A stretch of 64,000 nucleotides of DNA, taken from NCBI GenBank assembly GCA_947172415.1, contig OX359194.1:3596001-3660000 (forward strand), read 5' to 3'. The notes below the pieces were generated by a model. It did no database searches. It saw nothing but the letters and a program-made list of their open reading frames with translations, and was not told where the DNA came from. Below are positions 20,513 to 30,005 of this stretch, one piece after another; within the stretch, counting starts at the first letter, position 1; each line of letters opens with the position of its first letter. The stretch is from Chondrosia reniformis (taxonomy: Eukaryota > Porifera > Demospongiae > Chondrillida > Chondrillidae). The position numbers and the translations under genes were made by a program.

Positions 20513-21538
20513 ATGCCTTTGAATGAATATCAAAGAGGAAGAATAGTAGCCCTTTGGACTCAGTGTGAGGGTAAATGGATATTGGCACAGATGAGAAGAA
20601 TCCTGGCCTTGGAGGGGATAATCACCACTTCTCCGACGATTAGCAATACAATTTCTAGATGGCATTTAACCAAGAGCACAAGAGACTGTCCAAAAAGTGG
20701 GGCCCCTGCGAAAGTGCCTGAAAGCCACTCTCGGTGTATCGATGATGCCATGGCGGACAATGATGAATTGACTGCTTCAGATCAGAAGGACATACTCATC
20801 AAAGAATTTGGAGTGGAGAAAGTCCAATATGGAGAAAGAACCATAGCAAGGATCCGTAATGAGCTCGGATGGACATTTACAACAGCGAGATACTGTCAGG
20901 CAATTAGGGATGCCAACAAACTGAAGAGGCTTGACTGGTGTACAAAGCTCATCGCTGAGAAAGAGAAATTTGATAATGTCATTTTCACAGATGAGTCCAC
21001 TTTCCAATTGGAGTGCCATCGAAGGAAGTGCTTCCGGAAGAAGAATATGCACAGAAAACTTAAGTACAAACACAAACATCCACCGAAGATACATGTGTGG
21101 GTTGGAATATCGAAGAAAGGTGCCACTCAAATTGTGATGTTTAGCGGGATCATGAATGCCACCAGGTACTCGGACATCTTGTCAGCCTCTCTCGTGCCAT
21201 TCCTGAAAGAGATGTACCCACATGGTCATCGGCTGTACCAGGACAATGATCCTAAGCACACAAGCAAATATATTCAGCGTTACTTTGAAGCCAATGGAGT
21301 GAACTGGTGGAAGAGTCCAGCAGAGTCCCCAGACCTTAACCCCATAGAATTGGTGTGGGGGTCAATGAAGAACTTCATCAAAGACAAGCTCAAGCCAAAA
21401 AATCTTGGTGAGTTGAAAGAAGGTATCAGAAAGTACTGGTCCACGCTTACCCCTGAAGTATGTACACGCTACATTGATCACCTGCAGAAGGTGATGCCTG
21501 TGGTAGTGCAAGTAGAGGGAGCCCCTTCAGGGCATTAA
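20513..21538 (+). CDS. Tc1/mariner DD34E transposase, intact
   Basis: 341 codons from ATG at 20513; an in-frame ATG at 20480 lies upstream but the MPLNEYQRGRIVALW start fits the family. Residues 1-110 hold two helix-turn-helix segments separated by a PKSGAPAK linker. The catalytic motifs are FTDESTF (first Asp), YQDNDPKHTS (second Asp) and SPDLNPIELVWG (Glu), with 34 residues between the second Asp and the Glu, the Tc1 DD34E spacing. The enzyme cuts at the TIRs and inserts at TA. All catalytic residues are present and there is no internal stop, so it could be active. Its partner on the opposite strand is the BEN gene. Confidence 0.93.
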   Translation: MPLNEYQRGRIVALWTQCEGKWILAQMRRILALEGIITTSPTISNTISRWHLTKSTRDCPKSGAPAKVPESHSRCIDDAMADNDELTASDQKDILIKEFGVEKVQYGERTIARIRNELGWTFTTARYCQAIRDANKLKRLDWCTKLIAEKEKFDNVIFTDESTFQLECHRRKCFRKKNMHRKLKYKHKHPPKIHVWVGISKKGATQIVMFSGIMNATRYSDILSASLVPFLKEMYPHGHRLYQDNDPKHTSKYIQRYFEANGVNWWKSPAESPDLNPIELVWGSMKNFIKDKLKPKNLGELKEGIRKYWSTLTPEVCTRYIDHLQKVMPVVVQVEGAPSGH

Positions 21539-21622
21539 ACTATTTCTTTTTTATTGCAGTGACTATTCTTGTTTTGTTTGTTATTACTTGTACATGCTTA
21601 ATTGATTTTAATTGTATTCCAG

Positions 21623-21795
21623 GTGACACTTGACCTTTTGCGCTGTTAAACAAATATTGCGCATTAAATAAACATTGGTTGACCACAACTATGCCCCTGT
21701 ATGTGACACTTGACCTTTTGCGCTATATTACGTAAATAAATATAGGTTGACCACAACTATGCCGTATGTGACACATGACCTTTTGGGCCGTTAAA
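21623..21795. repeat. Three tandem units 3' of the transposase
   Basis: GTGACACTTGACCTTTTGCG starts at 21623 and 21703, with a diverged third unit at 21768. The first two are separated by TTGACCACAACTATGCC. Period is about 65-80 bp. Confidence 0.8.
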
Positions 21796-21809
21796 CACGT
21801 TAAATAACT

Positions 21810-22045
21810 ATCGATCGACTATTCTACGGCTACCTTTCGACGATTCCACGGCTACAGTAACCCTGCGACGATTTCACGACTACCCTTTGACGATTCCGCG
21901 GATGCCCATTGACGAATCCGCGGATGCTTTTTGACGATTCCGCGGATGCTTTTTGACGATTCCGCGGAACCCTTGGAGGAATCTGCGGATATTCTGCGAG
22001 GATTCCGCAGAAGAGCCGCGGATTACCTACGCGGCAGATCTGCGG
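21810..22045. repeat. Right subterminal palindrome array
   Basis: A 22-bp unit TTGACGATTCCGCGGATGCT is repeated about 9 times with decay at the edges. Perfect TCCGCGGA starts at 21895, 21917, 21939 and 21961, exactly 22 bases apart, with variants TCTGCGGA at 21982 and TCCGCAGA at 22004. It mirrors the left array in motif and phase. Confidence 0.85.
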
Positions 22046-22075
22046 AATTCGTAAAGTTACTTGTGACACGTACCG
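22046..22075. repeat. Right terminal inverted repeat of the Tc1/BEN element
   Basis: Complement of the left TIR. Ends in GACACGTACCG followed by TA at 22076-22077. Confidence 0.85.
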
Positions 22076-22189
22076 TATATGAATTGGACTTGAATCTGCT
22101 CCCCTTATCGTACCATGACGCCTATACTTCAGCTAATCGACGAACGAATTCGTAATGTTCAAAGTGATATACCAGAATCATATGAAATC

Positions 22190-22580
22190 CTTTATATTAT
22201 CCTTCTTCAAAGGCTATTCGACATATCAAGTCATTTATAAAAGCTTTACAAGTATCCAAATTATGAAATAACTATAATAAAACTATATACATAATACCAC
22301 CCTATATTACATAATATGTATATATATAATATACTAATACTATACTTACATAACACATTGACACTTTCCCAATAATATATCCTTTATCTGCCCATCTCCT
22401 ACATCTTTTTCATCTTCTTCATCTCCTACAAAGCTGTATATACTCTGCATACAGTCATATACATCTTCTATCTCCCCATCTCGTACATCTCCTGCATCTT
22501 TTTCATCTTCTTCATCTCCTACATATCTGTATATACCCTGCGTAGAGTCATATACATCTTCTATCTCCCCATCTCCTCGC
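22190..22580. repeat. Satellite-like unit array, copy 1 (about 1.8 units of about 115 bp)
   Basis: Units contain CTCCCCATCTCCTACATCT, TTTTTCATCTTCTTCATCTC and TGTATATACCCTGC-TA-AGTCATATACATCTTCTATC. The A+T-rich lead-in (22195-22378) also matches 63185-63345, so the unit array plus its flank is one dispersed element. Confidence 0.8.
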
Positions 22581-23135
22581 TAGTGGAACATGTCCACACT
22601 TCTGGGAATTCTCAATAAAAGTCGCTAACTAACACTCTTTTTAATTTATCCTATTTTACGTTAGAAACATCGTATCGCTAAACAAATATAGAAATATAGA
22701 AATATATATATATAACAAATATAGAATAGAAGTGCTATTCTCTCAACATTTTGGCTACAAGAGCGTCACGATTGCAGGCTTAAAGGAGAAGGTAAGCGGC
22801 CGGGAGTGATAGGTGCCAAATTGCCACAAATGTTTTATTAGACAGTGGGAAATACGAATATAGAATAAATTGTGACACCAATCTATGAAGGATAATGATA
22901 TCTAACGATTGTATGTATCTCCTTTTAAATTCCCTTTAGTTTTTGAATTATAATCGAAAACGTATTTTCGTACCTTTATCAGGCGCCTCTAGTACTTCAT
23001 ATCTCAGTTAAACAAGGGAATATTCCAGGAGTATACATTCAACTTTTAGGCTGTTACTTACTGAAGAGATTGATGTCAAAAAATGGTTTGATATACAATC
23101 CTCCACTGTCTTATAATCCGTTCTTTTTCAATTTG
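22581..23135. other. Unassigned A+T-rich stretch
   Basis: No gene or repeat partner was recognised, apart from a short ATATAGAAATATA run near 22690. Confidence 0.35.
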
Positions 23136-23815
23136 TCTCTTCTCCTTTGAGTAATGGTATTGTCATGTGATTATCATCCAAAATTACTAGTATAGCTTAG
23201 CCATCATACAATGACGTTTTATGACGTTGCATATGCACTCAAATATTTGGTAACACGTTATACAAACATTAGACTTCCCGAAGTTGATATTTCAAGTAAG
23301 GCTTCTCAGTAGCGATACAGTTTCCTTGATCGAAGTTTTTGTTATCGTAAGAGGTAAATAGAAACAGTAAGCATATTGCATGCCTACTAATATCTATGTA
23401 ATTATTAATGGCGAAAATATATGAGGATTTAACGAAGTATAATCAAAAGATAACAGAACGTTTTTGTCACGTAGGCCTTAATTCCTCAGCTATTATATTA
23501 CGTTAATAATAGCTGAGGAGTTAAGGCCTACGTGATCAAAACGTTCTATTCTTCTTTGATTATTAACGTAGTATAATCAAAAGAAAACTAGAACGTTTTG
23601 GTCACGTAGGTCTTTATTGGCCTTCCTCCATCATTGGCCTTCCTCCGCTATACTATTATTTGATATCAATAACGACTAGTGATGACTAGTGACGTTTCAG
23701 TGCTGGGTGCTCCATTACACGCGCAGGTAACATGCTAAAGACACTTCCGCCTGGAATGTGACACGTCTGTAGGCGATAATATGACGATTGACAAAATTCG
23801 GAAATTCACGGAATG
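23136..23815 (+). repeat. Duplicated block D, copy 1
   Basis: Matches 51190-51645 in the same orientation at high similarity, for example GTATAGCTTAGCCATCATAC, CAGTTTCCTTGATCGAAGTT and CATGCTAAAGAC.CTTC.GCC. Copy 1 has an extra fold-back insertion (23441-23640). It is non-coding and may be part of a TE whose ends I cannot define. Confidence 0.75.
23441..23620. repeat. Direct-inverted-direct triplication
   Basis: A segment with AGAACGTTTT-GTCACGTAGG occurs forward (23441-23496), inverted (23504-23561) and forward again (23573-23620). The first two arms form a hairpin of about 56 bp. The sister block at 51 kb has the segment only once, so the triplication is a secondary event in this copy. Confidence 0.8.
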
Positions 23816-23821
23816 TTCGAC

Positions 23822-23929
23822 ATGTACTACATCTTCTTCATCCGTTTTTCATCTACTACATATCTTCATGTACCCTGTATGCAGCAATAAGATTTATCTC
23901 CCCATCTGCTGCATCTTTTTCATCCTATA
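23822..23929. repeat. Single satellite unit interrupted by the BEN element
   Basis: Carries the last unit type of the 63-kb array (ACATATCTTCATGTACCCTG, CTGCATCTTTTTCATC) and stops at TA 23928-23929, where CGGTAC of the BEN element begins. The uninterrupted 63-kb unit continues with TATACACCTCC. Confidence 0.75.
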
Positions 23930-24528
23930 CGGTACAGGTCAAAAGAAACTTGGCCATTTCCGCAAGGGTTTGTGTGGAAATCCGCAAATTTTCTACATAC
24001 TGCTGTACAGCCGTTTGCGGTTTGCCATATCAGCATCTGCGGGTATCATCAGCGATGTTTGTAAACAAACGAACAATACCAACGTACGTAGGGTGTCAAT
24101 AGGGAAGCCATGCAATCTACGAAGAAAATTGATACGTACGTATGTCGAGCATTTCGATCTTTACCTACGTATAATTGCTAAACTTTTTAAAATATTGGAT
24201 GCTGACCCTTCATGTTGGAGATGGAGAGACACAATTCTTTCTCTGATACTTAGTTAATGGCATAGTATATTACTGGAAACTCATACGTATTATTCATTAT
24301 CATTATTATTCATATTATTTATGTATGTACGTAAATCGTGTACGTAAAAATCCTCGGAATTTGTATAGATTCGCAAATTAACACCTATATTCTGAGGATT
24401 TTCACAGATTCCTTTGGCGGACCTCAGTGTTTTATCGTAGAGTTTTGATTGGTTAATTAAATAATATGAGTATCCTGTAATATCCTATAAATGAATCATT
24501 GCAATGATAAGAAGCGATTAGGAGCGAG

Positions 24529-24935
24529 ATGGCAAGCAAAATTATGGTAGAATGGATTGAAGGAAGGGGAGCTGGCAAAAGATCGTATGTAACAAGAAAC
24601 AATATCAAAGAAGGAAACGATCGACTGGCATTTTGTAGTTGAAGGATTACAGCCACTTTTCACAACGAATTTGTAAATGACGATTACAGACTACGAATTT
24701 TAAACGTCATTTGTTCTCACAGTGGCTGCACTGGTTACATAGCACAACTTATACAAACGGAGCATATATGTTTCAGGCAATATCAAAAGTGAATTGCAAC
24801 ATACTGTACAATTGTAATTTACCTATTATAATTTTCCTCTTCTTCTCCATGATCATATTTTTCAGGGGTAACAGAAATTATAAAGCCATTGTCACTGGGG
24901 TTGTTGCAGATGACCCTGCCCACAAGTTTAAATGA
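24529..24935 (+). pseudogene. N-terminal Tudor-like module of a BEN-family gene, interrupted
   Basis: The ATG at 24529 opens 37 codons (MASKIMVEWIEGRGAGKRSY, VTRNNIKEGN) aligning with residues 1-30 of the BEN protein at 19067-19972. After a palindromic insertion or intron, a TTTTTCAG acceptor-like site precedes FRGNRNYKAIVTGVVADD (24861-24935), which resembles residues 38-57 of that protein. It then stops at TGA 24933. No BEN domain follows. It may be a split gene with an intron at 24640-24864 or a broken copy; the stop after the second part favours a truncated pseudogene. Confidence 0.45.
24649..24729. repeat. Small inverted repeat inside the BEN-family gene
   Basis: CAGCCAC near 24651 and GTGGCTG near 24721 are the ends. 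The arms continue as TTT.CACAA..AATTTGTAAATGACG and its partial complement, with gaps. Probably a tiny MITE. Confidence 0.55.
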
Positions 24936-25092
24936 AAAATCACTGTAAGCACAATACCTTTTCTTTACAATTATACCAAATGTATTCTTTGTGCCACTGT
25001 CATGAAAAGATCCTATAAAAAGGAGTTAAAGGTGATTTACGACATCTCAAGAATTATACTCAGCATGCAATGTCATATAACAGTTACTTTAC

Positions 25093-25258
25093 CTGCATCA
25101 ATTGCTGGATCTACTTCATCTACTGCTGATTGCTGCCTTTCATTTAGGACAAAAGAATCCAGTTGAAAGGTTTGCAAAGTTTCTTCATAGTCTAGATCTG
25201 AGATCTGCTCAAAACTCTGAGTTGAGGAAGCCTGGCCACTTTCTCCTGAGGTATCCAT
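25093..25258 (-). CDS. Possible isolated coding exon, function unknown
   Basis: On the minus strand, ATG at 25258 is directly preceded by TATTATCAG (acceptor-like). The frame runs MDTSGESGQASSTQSFEQIS, then DLDYEETLQTFQLDSFVLNE and RQQSAVDEV, and meets GCAG|GTAAAG at 25093 (donor-like). The peptide is acidic and Ser/Gln-rich. Exon-like borders on both sides are the only support. It could be a host exon or part of a Helitron gene. No family was recognised. Confidence 0.3.
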
Positions 25259-25299
25259 CTGATAATATATATACTTTGAAAAATTCCCTACTTGCAACA

Positions 25300-25930
25300 G
25301 CTACACAAAATGCAGGCTCTACAATTCTGTAGGTTTTAAAGGGATTCCTTCCTTGTTTCCTTTTGATGTGACATTATTAACACATTAACACTTTTGGATG
25401 AATGAAATCCATAATCAGAATACCATCCAAAACATGAGATGGCATAAGACCATGCATATAGGCTAAAAAAATGCAATGCATTGTGGCGAGAGCCTTTGTT
25501 CATGCATTGTTTAATCATCATTTTATCATCATCATCAAGCAGCAGCTTGAGTTCATGGCATCATGATGATTATCATCTGATTCAATTATGTACATAACAA
25601 TATCATATAAAATGTACCTCCATGTACATATATATACCAATTCCTATATATGAAAACAAGACAATTAATAACGTATTATATGTACATAATATTGGTGATA
25701 ATCATGATACCATGAAGATTAAGATGCTGATGATAATAATCACATTTAATCATAGATATCACAGCTAGAATACAGTATATCTGTTACATAATTTGTCTTC
25801 CATTATTTTGGCAGAATTGCAGTGACTGAATGCATTAATTTTTTCATACTTGTATCATATATGTATGTGTATGTGTCCAGTTGGGGATATTTCATCCTAA
25901 AATTTACATTCTTTAATCCATGCATGCTAT
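25300..25930. other. A+T-rich stretch, nothing recognised
   Basis: Contains ATCATCATC-like low complexity near 25520. No gene was identified. Confidence 0.35.
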
Positions 25931-26112
25931 ATTAGTAGAAGCACGTTTCATGTCTTATTAGTAGAAGTACATAGTATGTCTTATTAGTAGAAATACATAG
26001 CATGTCTTATTAGTAGAAGTACATAGCATGTCTTATTAGTAGAAGTACATGGCATGTCTTATTAGTAGAAATACATGGCATGTCTTATTAGTAGAAATAC
26101 ATAGCATGTCTT
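25931..26112. repeat. 26-bp minisatellite, 7 units
   Basis: ATTAGTAGAAGTACATAGCA plus TGTCTT is repeated at exactly 26-bp steps from 25931 (25957, 25983, 26009, 26035, 26061, 26087) with single-base variants. There are no unique spacers, so this is not a CRISPR-like array. Confidence 0.92.
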
Positions 26113-26216
26113 ATTAACAGAGGCATGGTTATAATGATTACATATTAACACTATGATGCTGTTAATGCACTTATATGTGAACTTTATAAATGAGATCATT
26201 GCAATTATGAACATAT

Positions 26217-27297
26217 ATATACAGTGTAAGTTACAATATACTAAGGTAATCTAATATAATATGAATAAATAATATAATTAAATAATTCATATGGCTCCAA
26301 GAAGGTAGGTGTAGGTCACAAACAAAATGGGCATAAAATCATAAAGTTTAGGGTATAAAACCCATTTTAAATTTAGGGATTTTTCATTTTGGCCTCCGTT
26401 TGTTAGAAAACAGAGGACAAAGTCTGCATATAAAATGCCATAGGACTATAGAAAACCTATAGGAAATTTATTTTGAAACCAAGTGTTATATTGATAAATA
26501 ATTTCAATTGGTCAGATCACTTTGAAACCAACATATATCATGGTACATGTCTATGACAAACATCTGGTGAAATTTTGTTTAATTAAAATTGCAAAATAAT
26601 CGAGATATAATGAAGAATTCAAGGTTATAATTGTGCAATCTGAGATGTATTATGATGTTGTTGTATTGCGTCACCAACACCCCCGTATGTCGCTTCTTAC
26701 ACGCACATTGTAGTGAATGTGTGACATTGCGTAAACGTCACCTCATCGTTGCAAAAGAAGATCATCCTCTTGTAAACGGCAATGACAAGTCGACGCTCTC
26801 CTACAAAAAGGAGCTGCCGAATAGGCAAGTTGTAGCTAAGGTTAGATGAAGCGTTTTTGTATACGTTCACATCAAGTTTGAGGCAGAGTTGTTCCTATGT
26901 TGATGCAAAAGACTGAATTCGTTTGGTCGACCGTTTTACTTTGGTATATAATTTAAGCTCTGTCTTCTCTTCTTACGTTATCTGTTAATATATTTACTTG
27001 TCCATGTGGAGTGTTTGTTGCGATAATTACAAGAATAAAGCCTTACTGAGTGTCAGCAACATGAATTGATTAATTTCCTATTTATACTGAATGGTATTCC
27101 CACTCCTCATGTATTGCTGATGAAGACCTCTGGGTCGAAACGTCCAGAATTAGTAACTTCATGTTGCTGATGTTCAACTAGGCTTTATTCTTATCCATGT
27201 GTGTGCATTTTCCATGTGTACTACATACAGTAAAGAAATTGCTCATAGCGAATGTCTATTAGTATAGTGAAATACTTTGTTAGCTAATTACACTCAA
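26217..27297 (+). repeat. Dispersed TIR element family C, copy 1 (right end lost)
   Basis: Matches 35050-35660 plus 37185-37490 in order. Shared blocks: AATTCATATGGCTCCAAGAA, AAACAGAGGACAAAGTCTGC, TGACAAGTCGAC.CTCTCC, TGATGAAGACCTC-GGGT-GAAAC and CTAATxACACTCAAGTACA. Its left end, ATATATACAGTGTAAGTTAC, is the inverse of the family's right end near 38190. It is cut on the right by the Helitron fragment at about 27298. Non-coding. Confidence 0.75.
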
Positions 27298-29288
27298 GTA
27301 CACACTGCACAGTGCCCTCAGTGTCATCCTGAAAGTAAAGAGGATCAGCAAAATTCTCAGGGTTCATCAATCCACCCTCAGCCTCTACAAGAGGTTTGGC
27401 AACATCCTCTCGCTGAACTTGGAGTGTCATAGGTGCAACTGCATCCTGATAAGAATCGTCTTTAAAGGCTTACAATTCTACAACACCTCGTCTGCAAAAT
27501 TGTGGTTCTCTGCATTAAGAACAACCATTTCTCCCTCCCTTGCAATGAAAGCCTCCATTGCTGAAGAGAGGTGTAGTAGGAGATCCTCGGGTTCCTTCCT
27601 CCAAGGAATGTACAGAAGCAGCAAACTGTAGTAATAGTCATCACCATGACTTTCTACTGTCTGTACTGGTATTCGAAGGCAAGCTTGTTTCCTTCGAAGG
27701 CGCACCCATCCCAAGTTGTTTTGCAGTTGGCTATGAGGCTGCCCTGTTCCACTTCCAACGGAACCATCATGGCCATCCACATCATACCAGACTGCAAAGT
27801 GAGCCAACGTCATGTTGGTAAAGTGTTGTGAGTCTGGTCGTGAGGCATATCTCTCAAAGATGCCAGGAGCAAATATATATGTCAGTGGAATCATCATCCA
27901 ATTGAAGCAATTCAGCTTTACATTTTAGCAAACTGGTTCTCTTCTCTGGCTTGGTGGCGTTAACAAAAACCACTTTTCTGGAGTTTTCCTTGAGAGGCAA
28001 ATGACATAATCGATATGCTGCCTCTTGGGCATTCATTTCATGGTGTGTCAACATGGTATAGCCAACCTTTGAGAGGCACTTTCTTGCTGCAGCCCGAGGA
28101 GGCAAGCTTTCCAGTGCATCCCGGATTGCTTTCCTAACCTCCTCACTTTCCGATTTGCACATATAGGAACAAACGTATGATACTGTCCCATAAACAGACC
28201 CAATCAACTGTATATCCATATTAGCCTTCCAAGCCTTTATAAGGTGTGCATTGTATGGATTGCAGTTTTCACCCCCTTCTAATCTTTTCAGAACATAAAA
28301 CCTGAACTTCTTTCCAGGATCGTTATTGTCTTTCAGCCTTGTAACCTCTGAGAGAGGCTGAGGAAAGTCAAATCGGCAATCCTTTGACGTCTGTTTGTTG
28401 CCTTTTTCAAGAGACTATATGATGGTGTTGCTGCACATGCATTACCAAAGAATGCAGTTGTTCATCCTTACTACCTTCCTTTGGAATGTTCACAGATATG
28501 TACCGATCAATGTACTGTGGGGCAATCTGCCTTCCAACTGTTGTGTCTAAGTTGGGAGCATCCTTTATCCACCACATAGAATGGACATGGTGGGGAACCC
28601 CTCAACTGAAATTCAATTCTCCAAAAGTAATCAACCACCTCACCAATGGGTTGTCCAGATCCTTTAATGACCTCCTTCACAAAGGACTGAAAACGATGGG
28701 CAAAATGTCTAACTGTAACCACCTGATTGGACTTCATCAGGTTTCTTTTTTCACTGGATGACAGGTTGGCTGCTTCTTCCTCTGAGTGATTTTGACCCTC
28801 ACTTAGTCTTGACTCCAGCTCTTCATCTGTTTCTGACAGTAGCCTTTACTTACGATTTACAGAGAAAGTAGCAAGCCGTGCTTAATGCTCTTCAATATTT
28901 TGTGACTTTAAACGCTTCCTTTGATTTTCACAAAGTGTAGCAACTCGGGCCTCATGTTGCTCAGCACTTTCTGATTTGAAGGGTTTCTTTTGATTTTCAG
29001 AAAGCTTAGCAACTCTAGATCTACCCTGACTTTGCTCTTCTCTTTCTGATTTTAAACATTTTTTGATTTTCAGAGTATTTACTCAGTCTTACAGAACGTT
29101 TTTGTTCTGTTTCACACGGCAGGTGCAGTCTTTGGTTTTCAGATATTTTTGCTAGCCTTGCAGAATATTCTTACCCTGTTTCATTTTCTAGACACTTTCT
29201 CTTATATGTTGATAGCATTGAAGACCTCCTTGCTTCACTCTCTGCTCTTTCCTTTTCACTTTGATCATCAATCAACTTAGAAGCCGAC
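27298..29288 (-). pseudogene. Chimeric Helitron Rep gene, copy 2
   Basis: From 29288 down on the minus strand: Arg/Glu repeats shared with 17399-17834; then from 28790 RHFAHRFQSFVKEVIKGSGQ, PIGEVVDYFWRIEFQLRGSP, a frame-shifted HUH segment PHHVHSMWWIKDAPNLD, CRFDFPQPLSEVTRLK, NPYNAHLIKAWKANMDIQLI, YVCSYMCKSESEE (Y-x3-Y-x2-K tyrosine motif), AYRLCHLPLKENSRKVVFVN, and the Rep-helicase linker with DDYYYSLLLLYIPWRKEPED to about 27320. The helicase is missing. The abrupt join near 28796 suggests an internal deletion or an N-terminal swap. Inactive by frameshifts. Confidence 0.8.
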
Positions 29289-29309
29289 GTGAATAAATTG
29301 AGATAGCAC

Positions 29310-29790
29310 TTGGAAATGATGTGTGTCTATTACGTTTGCCAGATGTTGAGGTCTTCAAATTGTTCAAATCCAATTTCAACAAAACCTGTGGTAACTACAT
29401 GAAACAGAATCCGGGAAGAGTCATTACCACTGATATATTGGCCTCAAAGGTCGGACAAGCATATCCAACTGCGTTCACTCCAGTGAATATCTTGATTGGG
29501 TTTAAGATGATAGGAATTTATCCCTTTAATCCAAGCTCAGTTGATGACCGGCCACTGGCACCATCTAATGCACTCTCAAAAAAGCTACTCTTACTACTAC
29601 AGCTACTTTGAATTTGCCAGAGCAGCCAGTTCCAAAGGATGTACTAAGTGACAAAACAGCCTGTGCTTTTTTGCCAAAGAAGGAGAAATGCTTTACATAA
29701 CGATTTGAGGAAGGCTACAACATTCTAGAGGAAGCAGCAGCCAGCGAAGCCTCACCAATGAAGAATTTAGCCCTTCAATCTGCGAGTTTG
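29310..29790 (+). pseudogene. Pogo-type (DDE_1) transposase C-terminal fragment
   Basis: A 96-codon frame contains NFNKTCGNYMKQNPGRVITT and PTAFTPVNILIGFKMIGIYP followed by FNPSSVDDRPLAPS, the known C-terminal tail of pogo/Tigger-like DDE_1 transposases (GF-x-x-x-GI-P-x-N). After a break near 29615, a FEEGYNILEEA piece near 29708 matches the usual R-x-EEGYD ending. The catalytic core is absent. It abuts the Helitron fragment at 29288. Confidence 0.65.
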
Positions 29791-30005
29791 CTCTTACTTT
29801 GACATGCTTTTGTTTTAAGGGCTAATTACTATATGTTTTGTGGCATCATACTTATATAACCTTGTATCAATATTCTGTCTTGCGACTTGGATGTATAATA
29901 AAAGTTGTATATATAATGTACAATATATTATGTAATAGACATGCAAGTATTAAGTTAGTGGTATAGTTCCTATCTGTCATTTATTTCTCTGAGGACTTCC
30001 TTAAT
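29791..30005. other. A+T-rich spacer
   Basis: Nothing was recognised. Confidence 0.3.

Larger units (their letters stand above)
18675..22075 (+). mobile_element. Tc1/mariner transposon carrying a divergent BEN-domain gene
   Basis: The left end is CGGTACATGTCAAAAGAAAC at 18675 and the right end is the complement of CGGTACGTGTCACAAGTAAC ending at 22075. Both are flanked by TA (18673-18674 and 22076-22077), the Tc1/mariner target. Total 3,401 bp. Order: left TIR, array of TCCGCGGA palindromes, BEN gene (minus), tandem-repeat promoter, DD34E transposase (plus), 3' repeats, second palindrome array, right TIR. Both genes are uninterrupted, so the copy is young or selected. Typical Tc1 elements carry only the transposase, so the second gene is unusual. 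Confidence 0.85.
23930..24935 (+). mobile_element. BEN-carrying relative of the Tc1/BEN element (right end lost)
   Basis: Starts CGGTACAGGTCAAAAGAAAC after TA, nearly identical to the left TIR at 18675. The subterminal zone has CCGCAAA/TTTGCGG motifs (23958, 23987, 24012, 24037) instead of TCCGCGGA. A promoter-like ATTGG and TATCCTGTAA precede a BEN-family gene start on the plus strand. Here the gene points inward from the TIR, unlike the copy at 18675. No matching right TIR or transposase was found. Confidence 0.6.

Noticed and set aside
20777-21130. Minus-strand frames across the Tc1 transposase
   Set aside because: Shadows of the plus-strand transposase, which has all family motifs.
25931-26112. 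CRISPR-like regular array
   Set aside because: Units are contiguous with no unique spacers, and the genome is eukaryotic.
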